From Bartonella sp. DGB1 (GTDB taxonomy: Bacteria > Pseudomonadota > Alphaproteobacteria > Rhizobiales > Rhizobiaceae), in contig NZ_CP166769.1 in NCBI RefSeq assembly GCF_041345015.1, positions 1,054,001-1,118,000 on the forward strand: 64,000 nt of DNA. The letters run 5' to 3'. Each line of letters starts with the position of its first letter. Position 1 is the first letter of the stretch. This document shows positions 58,247 through 64,000 of this stretch, one piece after another. The notes beneath the pieces are model-generated. The model ran no database searches, was not told the DNA's origin, and saw nothing but the letters and a program-made list of their open reading frames with translations. The translations under genes and the position numbers were made by a program.

Positions 58247-59218
58247 ATGAATATATCAAAACTTATTAATCTTACCTATGAAGATATGAAAAAAGTTGAT
58301 GCTTTTTCATTAAATAATATGCAATGTCATATACCTATGATCGATGAAATAAATGATTATTTATTTTCAGCCAATGGCAAACGTCTAAGGCCGATGCTTA
58401 CTCTTGCTGCTTCTCGTTGCTGTAACTACCAAGGATCTCATCATATAACCTTAGCTACCGCTATAGAATTTTTACATACAGCTACTTTGTTACATGATGA
58501 TGTAGTAGATGAAAGTGATATGCGTAGAGGTAAAAAAACAGCCCGTTTATTATGGGGAAACCAAGCAACCGTCTTAGTAGGTGATTTTTTATTAGGGCAA
58601 GCTTTCAAAATGATGGTAAACGTCGACAATATTGAAGCATTAAAACTAATATCCAATGCTTCATCTATTATCGCGCAAGGTGAAGTAATGCAGCTTGCCG
58701 CAGCTGATAATTTACATACCTCCGAAGCAGAATATATGAAAATAATTTATAATAAAACAGCGATATTATTTGCTGCTGCAACAGAAGTAGGAGCCATACT
58801 AGCCAATAAAGAAAACTACAGGGAAGCTTTTAAAAATTATGGTTTAAATTTAGGTTTAGCCTTTCAAATAATGGACGACATCTTAGACTATAAAGGTGAC
58901 AGTCAAAATCTAGGAAAAAACACTGGCGATGACTTTAGAGAAGGTAAAATAACCTTACCTATAATTCTAAGCTATAAAAATGGCGACACCCAAATTAGAA
59001 GTTTTTGGGAAAAGACCTTCAACAATAACATCAAGGATACAGAATCATTACAACAAGCTTTAACTATCTTGAAAAATGGTAAAATATTAGAACAATGTAA
59101 AGAAAAAGCTATACAACATGTAATATTAGCTAAAGAATCGCTACAAATATTACCTGAAAATCCATATAAAGTTGCTTTATTAGAAACTGTTGATTTTTGC
59201 TTAAATAGAATTAAATAA
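58247..59218 (+). CDS. ispB: octaprenyl/decaprenyl diphosphate synthase
   Basis: Builds the long isoprenoid chain used by UbiA for ubiquinone. First Asp-rich motif LLHDDVVDESD (about 77-87), second QIMDDILDYKGD (about 211-222), plus NGKRLRPML near the start and GKNTGDDFREGKITLP. 323 residues. Chain length cannot be fixed by eye, though alphaproteobacteria commonly make C45-C50. It heads the ispB-TPR-glyQ-glyS series. Confidence 0.93.
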   Translation: MNISKLINLTYEDMKKVDAFSLNNMQCHIPMIDEINDYLFSANGKRLRPMLTLAASRCCNYQGSHHITLATAIEFLHTATLLHDDVVDESDMRRGKKTARLLWGNQATVLVGDFLLGQAFKMMVNVDNIEALKLISNASSIIAQGEVMQLAAADNLHTSEAEYMKIIYNKTAILFAAATEVGAILANKENYREAFKNYGLNLGLAFQIMDDILDYKGDSQNLGKNTGDDFREGKITLPIILSYKNGDTQIRSFWEKTFNNNIKDTESLQQALTILKNGKILEQCKEKAIQHVILAKESLQILPENPYKVALLETVDFCLNRIK

Positions 59219-59250
59219 TTTCACCATAAATAAATATAATTGAGGCTTTT

Positions 59251-60996
59251 ATGCAACGTATAAATATTAAATTATCAGTTTTTTTAACTATTTTTATTAT
59301 TATAACCTCAATTATATTTATTTATAATAATCATATAAATAAATTTATTCTAAAAAATGTAAATATTTCTCCTAGTCGTACTGATAATTATTCTGGCTAT
59401 ATTTTAATAGGTCAAGTTGCAAGCTTTGAGCAGAATATCCCTACTGCTATTAACTCATTTGAACAAGCTCTTATATATCAACCAAATTCATTAGAATTAA
59501 AAAGAGATATTTTTTTAAAAAATCTATTAAGTAACAATTTTGAACAAGCTTTAAAATTAGCAACAGATTTGATAAATGATCCTGAAGTAGGTACTTGGGC
59601 AAAATTAGCTCTAACTTTACAAGCTATCAAAACCCATGATTATGATAAAGCTTCAAAATATATAAATTTTTCTGATAATCTGTCTCCTATGGAACAAGAA
59701 ATACAAAAAACCGTCGAGAGCTGGCTTATTTTCGCCAAAGATGGTTATGATAAAGCTATAGCGAGGCTTTTTGCTAAACCAGTAGAAGAATGGAATAAAT
59801 TTATTATTTATAATCAAGCATTTTACATGGCACAATTAAGCAATAGAACTGAAGATATAATAAAATATTATCAAAAAATAACTAAAAACAAAGATCCTGT
59901 TACTACTAATAGTTATCTTAGATCTGTTAGTAATTACATCTTGTTATTGTCTTTACAAAAAAAACACAAGCAAGCAATAAATTTTTTAGGCAAAGTTCCT
60001 GATATTGAAGGAAATTTATTATATACGGCGCTTTATACCACTATAGCTAAACAAGATGAAATTCCTCTATTAGTTACTAATAGCACAGAAGCCTTAAGTG
60101 AATTTTTTGTTACTTTGGTAGATATTTTGGAAAAATTAAATATTAGATTATTACCATCTATTTATAATAGTTTTAGCCTTGGACTTAACCACAAAAATTC
60201 CTTATCATTATTATATAATGGCACAATGATAAGATATTTAGATACACAAAAATCCATATTTTATTTTAATCAAATAACTAAACAAGATCTATATTATGTA
60301 GATGCTCAATTAGAGAAAGCTTATAGTTTATCTTTACTAAAAGAATATGATAATGCACTGCAAGTTTTAAATACTCTAGAAAAAGATTATCCTTTCTTAC
60401 GAGATTTATTAATCTTAAAAGCTAAAATATATATAGAACAACAAAATTATGATAAAGCTTTAGATACATTAACTTCTTATTTAACTAATGTAAAAAAAAT
60501 ATCCACTGAAGATTGGCAATTATATTATCTAACCGCTTTAAGCTATAAACATTTAAAAAATAACATAGCTATGCGAGAAAATTATGAAAAAGCTATTAAG
60601 TTATTTCCATCAGATCCGTTACTGCTAGCAGATTACGCTTTAGCTTTATTACAAACAGAGCCAAAACAATATAAAAAAGCATTAACTATGGCAAAGAAAG
60701 CTTATAATTTACAATCAGAAAATGGTGCAATAGTAGATACTTTAGGCTGGATATATTATAATATGAAAGATTATAAAAATGCGCAAAAATATCTAGAAGA
60801 AGCATTAGTAATCTTACCGAGAAATGCCACTGCTCAAGATCATTTAGGTGACCTATATTGGGCAATAAATAAAAAATTATCTGCTTTATACCAATGGAAG
60901 CAAGCTAAAAAACTTGACATATCAGACGAATTGAAAGATTCACTTACGCAAAAAATTAACAATGCACAAAAAGATTTACAATTAAACCAAAATTAA
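59251..60996 (+). CDS. TPR-repeat protein, membrane-anchored or secreted
   Basis: 581 residues. A hydrophobic N-terminal segment (about 9-27) serves as signal anchor. Tetratricopeptide repeats are visible at about 48-115 (IPTAINSFEQALIYQPNS) and again from about 345 to 575, with NYEKAIKLFPSDPLLLADYA, TLGWIYYNMKDYKNAQKYLE and HLGDLYWAINKKLSALYQWK. Between ispB and glyQ many alphaproteobacteria carry such a TPR gene. A protein-assembly scaffold role is plausible but unproven. Confidence 0.85.
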   Translation: MQRINIKLSVFLTIFIIITSIIFIYNNHINKFILKNVNISPSRTDNYSGYILIGQVASFEQNIPTAINSFEQALIYQPNSLELKRDIFLKNLLSNNFEQALKLATDLINDPEVGTWAKLALTLQAIKTHDYDKASKYINFSDNLSPMEQEIQKTVESWLIFAKDGYDKAIARLFAKPVEEWNKFIIYNQAFYMAQLSNRTEDIIKYYQKITKNKDPVTTNSYLRSVSNYILLLSLQKKHKQAINFLGKVPDIEGNLLYTALYTTIAKQDEIPLLVTNSTEALSEFFVTLVDILEKLNIRLLPSIYNSFSLGLNHKNSLSLLYNGTMIRYLDTQKSIFYFNQITKQDLYYVDAQLEKAYSLSLLKEYDNALQVLNTLEKDYPFLRDLLILKAKIYIEQQNYDKALDTLTSYLTNVKKISTEDWQLYYLTALSYKHLKNNIAMRENYEKAIKLFPSDPLLLADYALALLQTEPKQYKKALTMAKKAYNLQSENGAIVDTLGWIYYNMKDYKNAQKYLEEALVILPRNATAQDHLGDLYWAINKKLSALYQWKQAKKLDISDELKDSLTQKINNAQKDLQLNQN

Positions 60997-61056
60997 AAAT
61001 ATCCCTTGTTAATTAATTAAAAGTACTTTAATCTAAAGAAAAAATATGAGTATTGT

Positions 61057-62004
61057 ATGTCTAATATCACCAATCTTAACCCTAAAAAATCCTTTCAAGA
61101 TCTAATATTAACATTGCAAAATTACTGGGCAATGCAAGGATGTGCTATATTACAACCATATGATATGGAAGTAGGAGCCGGTACTTTCCATCCAGCTACC
61201 ACTCTCAGAGCTCTTGGTTCCAAGCCCTGGAATGCTGCTTATGTACAACCGTGTAGACGACCTACAGACGGTAGATATGGCAAAAACCCTAATCGTTTAC
61301 AACATTATTATCAATTTCAAGTTATCTTAAAACCATCACCGCCTAATTTACAAGAACTGTATCTTGGCTCCTTAAAAGCAATCGGCTTAGATTTTGCTGT
61401 ACATGATATCAGATTTGTAGAAGATAACTGGGAAAGCCCTACCCTAGGTGCCTGGGGACTTGGTTGGGAATGCTGGTGTGATGGAATGGAAATATCTCAA
61501 TTTACTTATTTTCAGCAAGTATGCGGTATTGAATGTACTCCTGTAGCCGGCGAACTTACCTATGGCTTAGAAAGATTAGCAATGTATCTTCAAGGTGTAA
61601 ATAATGTTTATGAATTAAATTACAATGGTCGCACAGATGAGAATCGACTTAGTTACGGCGATATCTTTCTACAAGCTGAAGAAGAATTTTCACTTTATAA
61701 TTTCGAATTAGCAAATATAGAAACTCTATTTTCTTTATTTAATCAAGCTGAAGAAGAATGTTTAAATATTTTAAAACTAGGTCAAAATTCGACAGAAATG
61801 GATGAACATAAATGTGTCTTACCTGCTTATGACCAATGTATAAAAGCAAGTCATATTTTTAATTTACTGCAAGCACGAGGCGCTATATCTGTTACACAGC
61901 GTCAAAGCTATATTTTAAAAATTAGAGACTTAGCACGAAAATGCGGTGAGGCTTTTTTACAAACTAAAGCTGGTGGTTTTAAAAAAAATATTAATATTAA
62001 CTAA
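61057..62004 (+). CDS. glyQ: glycyl-tRNA synthetase alpha subunit
   Basis: Catalytic subunit of the tetrameric bacterial glycyl-tRNA synthetase. Conserved blocks: [72 protein letters not shown], and [20 protein letters not shown]. 315 residues, complete. glyS begins 18 nt later. Confidence 0.98.
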   Translation: MSNITNLNPKKSFQDLILTLQNYWAMQGCAILQPYDMEVGAGTFHPATTLRALGSKPWNAAYVQPCRRPTDGRYGKNPNRLQHYYQFQVILKPSPPNLQELYLGSLKAIGLDFAVHDIRFVEDNWESPTLGAWGLGWECWCDGMEISQFTYFQQVCGIECTPVAGELTYGLERLAMYLQGVNNVYELNYNGRTDENRLSYGDIFLQAEEEFSLYNFELANIETLFSLFNQAEEECLNILKLGQNSTEMDEHKCVLPAYDQCIKASHIFNLLQARGAISVTQRQSYILKIRDLARKCGEAFLQTKAGGFKKNININ

Positions 62005-62022
62005 CCAAATAAAGGAACTTAA

Positions 62023-64000
62023 ATGTCAGATCTGCTCGTTGAACTCTATAGTGAAGAAATCCCGGCTTCTCTACAGCAAGATGCGGCTTGTCAATTACAA
62101 AAAAAATTGACAGATTCTTTAGTAGAACATGGCTTATCCTATCAAACTGCGCAAATTTTTTATACTCCACGTCGTCTGACATTATTTATTCATAATCTTT
62201 CTAATCATACTGCTAAGCGTATAGAAGAAAAAAAAGGCCCCTCAACCAAAGCTCCTAAATCAGCGATTGATGGTTTTATCCGTTCTAATGGTTTACAATC
62301 TATTGAAGAAGCTACTATAAAAACTGACCCTAAAAAAGGCAGCTATTATTGTGCTACAATTACCTATCCATCTCAACCAGCAAAAGAAATAATTGCACAA
62401 ATATTACCTGAAATTATTAAAAATTTTTCTTGGGGCAAATCAATGCGCTGGGGCTCTAATTCTATATCACTAAATTCATTAAAATGGATTAGACCATTGC
62501 GATCTATTTTATGTATCTTAAGTGATAATGACCAGTCAGAGATAGTTAACTTTAAAGTTGAAGATATAGCCTCAGATAATCTTACTTACGGCCACCCGTT
62601 TTTGGGTCAATCTCAAGCAATTGCTGTCAATAATTTTGAAGAATATCAAGATAATTTAGCTAAACAAAAAGTAATTTTAGATGTAAATCAGCGTAAAAAT
62701 ATTATTATTACTGACGCCAAAAATATTGCTTTTGCTAAACAATTAAAAATTGTTGAAGATCAAAATTTATTAGATGAAATAGCAGGATTAGTAGAATATC
62801 CAGTTGTCTTTTTAGGAGAATTTGATCCTAAATTTTTAACCATGCCGGCTGAAATTACTAGATTAACAATAAAAGTTCATCAAAAATCCTTTGTTACCTA
62901 TCAAGGTGATGATATTAATAATTTATCTAACCATTTTATTATTGTAGCAAATATTTTACCCACCGATAAAGGTGAAAAAATTATAACAGGTAATAGCAAA
63001 GTAGTTAATGCCCGTCTATCAGATGCATTATATTTTTGGCAAAAAGATCAAGAGCCTTTAACCAATATTGAAAATTCAACCATAATTGCAGAAAGATTTA
63101 ATTTAGATCTTAGCAAACCCCTAGATCAACGATTAGCCAAATTAATCTCATTAAATGTTATCTTTCACTCTTCATTAGGCACATTAGGTGATAGAATTTT
63201 ACGCATAATAAAAATGTCCTCTTATATAGCTCCATTACTAGATGCTGATAAAAACTTAGTTGTAAGAGCTGCTATTTTATGCAAAGCAGATCTACAAACT
63301 GAAATTGTAGGAGAATTCCCTGAGTTACAAGGTATAATGGGTGGTAAATATGCTAAACTACAAGGCGAAACAGATGCAGTAGCTTCCGCTATTAGTGATC
63401 ATTATCGTCCTCAGGGTCCAAATGATTATGTACCTACTTCTGCTGTAACTGCAAGTTTATCATTGGCTGATAAAATAGATATTTTATGTAGTTTTTGGTT
63501 AATAAATGAAAAACCAACCGGTTCACGTGATCCATTTGCTCTAAGACGTGCAGCATTAGGAGTTATTAGAATATTATTAACTCAAAAGAAATATATTAAC
63601 TTACTCCCTATCTTACGTCATTCCTTATCAAATATAGCAAAAGATCTTCAATTAACTAAAGCTCCAGATATTGAAAAAACCGCAGATGATTTATTAAAAT
63701 TCATTCAAGAACGTTTTAAAATTATTTTACTAAGTGAAGGTAAAAAAATAGATCTAATAGATGCTTTAATGCTCAAAGAGAATGATGATCTATATTTAAT
63801 AGCAGGTCGAATAGATGAATTAGCAAAATGGTTAATAAATAATCCAAACGTAAAAAATTCTCTCTATCGAATCTATAATATATTAAATGAACAAAAATTA
63901 TCCAATGATTTAACCTTACCTAATATTGATAATTTTACTCATAATGCAGAAAAAGAATTATATAATAAGTTATTAGAGGTCACAAAAAGAATAAATAATT
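62023..64000 (+). CDS. glyS: glycyl-tRNA synthetase beta subunit (partial, C-terminus beyond window)
   Basis: Hand translation from ATG 62023 (AAAGGAACTTAA upstream) is open to the window edge: 659 codons, close to the usual total of about 690. Recognised blocks: SDLLVELYSEEIPAS, the YTPRRLTLFI stretch, KSMRWGSNS, TYGHPFLG, DEIAGLVEYPVVFLGEF, FPELQGIMGGKYA, ALADKID-like SLADKIDILCSF and GSRDPFALRRAALGVIRI. The beta subunit carries tRNA-binding and editing-like domains. Only the last residues are missing. Confidence 0.96.
   Translation, partial: MSDLLVELYSEEIPASLQQDAACQLQKKLTDSLVEHGLSYQTAQIFYTPRRLTLFIHNLSNHTAKRIEEKKGPSTKAPKSAIDGFIRSNGLQSIEEATIKTDPKKGSYYCATITYPSQPAKEIIAQILPEIIKNFSWGKSMRWGSNSISLNSLKWIRPLRSILCILSDNDQSEIVNFKVEDIASDNLTYGHPFLGQSQAIAVNNFEEYQDNLAKQKVILDVNQRKNIIITDAKNIAFAKQLKIVEDQNLLDEIAGLVEYPVVFLGEFDPKFLTMPAEITRLTIKVHQKSFVTYQGDDINNLSNHFIIVANILPTDKGEKIITGNSKVVNARLSDALYFWQKDQEPLTNIENSTIIAERFNLDLSKPLDQRLAKLISLNVIFHSSLGTLGDRILRIIKMSSYIAPLLDADKNLVVRAAILCKADLQTEIVGEFPELQGIMGGKYAKLQGETDAVASAISDHYRPQGPNDYVPTSAVTASLSLADKIDILCSFWLINEKPTGSRDPFALRRAALGVIRILLTQKKYINLLPILRHSLSNIAKDLQLTKAPDIEKTADDLLKFIQERFKIILLSEGKKIDLIDALMLKENDDLYLIAGRIDELAKWLINNPNVKNSLYRIYNILNEQKLSNDLTLPNIDNFTHNAEKELYNKLLEVTKRINN

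Overview
The window is about 30% G+C by eye and reads as a piece of an alphaproteobacterial chromosome. Evidence: 5-aminolevulinate synthase (hemA) for heme; a DUF2232 membrane protein between rpsR and rplI; the fabD-fabG-acpP-fabF-mltG-gmk cluster facing rpsF-rpsR-rplI; the surA-pdxA-rsmA run; the plant/alpha-type glutamate-cysteine ligase; a TIGR02301-family protein; and ispB divergent from a tRNA1(Val)-type methyltransferase followed by TPR-glyQ-glyS. Extreme A+T content, overlapping gene ends beside decayed spacers, and gaps in normally conserved gene orders suggest a host-associated, reducing genome. I cannot assign a genus.

Layout. 1-3.2 kb: partial holC (-), then surA-pdxA-rsmA (+). 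3.2-8.4 kb: type II fatty acid synthesis plus mltG and gmk (-). 8.4-16.7 kb: an empty 500-bp stretch, a G+C-rich structured leader, then rpsF-rpsR-DUF2232-rplI-dnaB-radA-cvpA-purF (+). 16.7-20.7 kb: pssA-psd (-), a LOG-family gene (+), cysS (-). 20.8-25.4 kb: TIGR02301 gene, groES-groEL, fumC and a peroxiredoxin (+). 25.4-26 kb: duplicated debris including a broken copy of the hisS 3' end. 26-33.9 kb: hisS, xseA, a lipoprotein, gshA, rsmE, hemA, proC (-). 34-42.1 kb: folD (+), a PuuB/PuuA-like pair and a DUF333 lipoprotein (-), an orphan membrane protein, rplM-rpsI, argC (+), ctaA (-). 42.3-46.6 kb: tRNA-Pro(GGG), two tandem MFS transporters, pabB and a pabC-like gene (+). 46.6-51.6 kb: sseA, fabI, a PCuAC copper chaperone, a CbpA-like J protein (-), pdxH (+), ubiA (-). 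51.7-57.9 kb: purD (+), an FAD-linked oxidase, tsaC/sua5, rnhB, ispE, a small membrane protein and a methyltransferase (-). 58-64 kb: a tandem-repeat spacer, then ispB, a TPR protein, glyQ and partial glyS (+).

How the genes work together. The window carries pieces of purine (purF, purD, folD), folate (pabB, pabC), vitamin B6 (pdxA, pdxH), heme (hemA, ctaA), ubiquinone (ispB, ubiA), isoprenoid (ispE), phospholipid (pssA, psd) and fatty-acid synthesis. It also holds translation and replication housekeeping genes. This fits an aerobic bacterium that still makes several cofactors. I found no insertion sequence, integrase, phage gene, CRISPR array or defence locus, and I do not claim a new molecular system.

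The most notable signals are: the structured rpsF leader with a well-placed promoter; the absence of pepA-lptF-lptG-lptD between holC and surA; the absence of yicC and alr from their usual places; and three intergenic segments built from local duplications, one copying the hisS 3' end and one shared between the argC and ctaA 3' ends.
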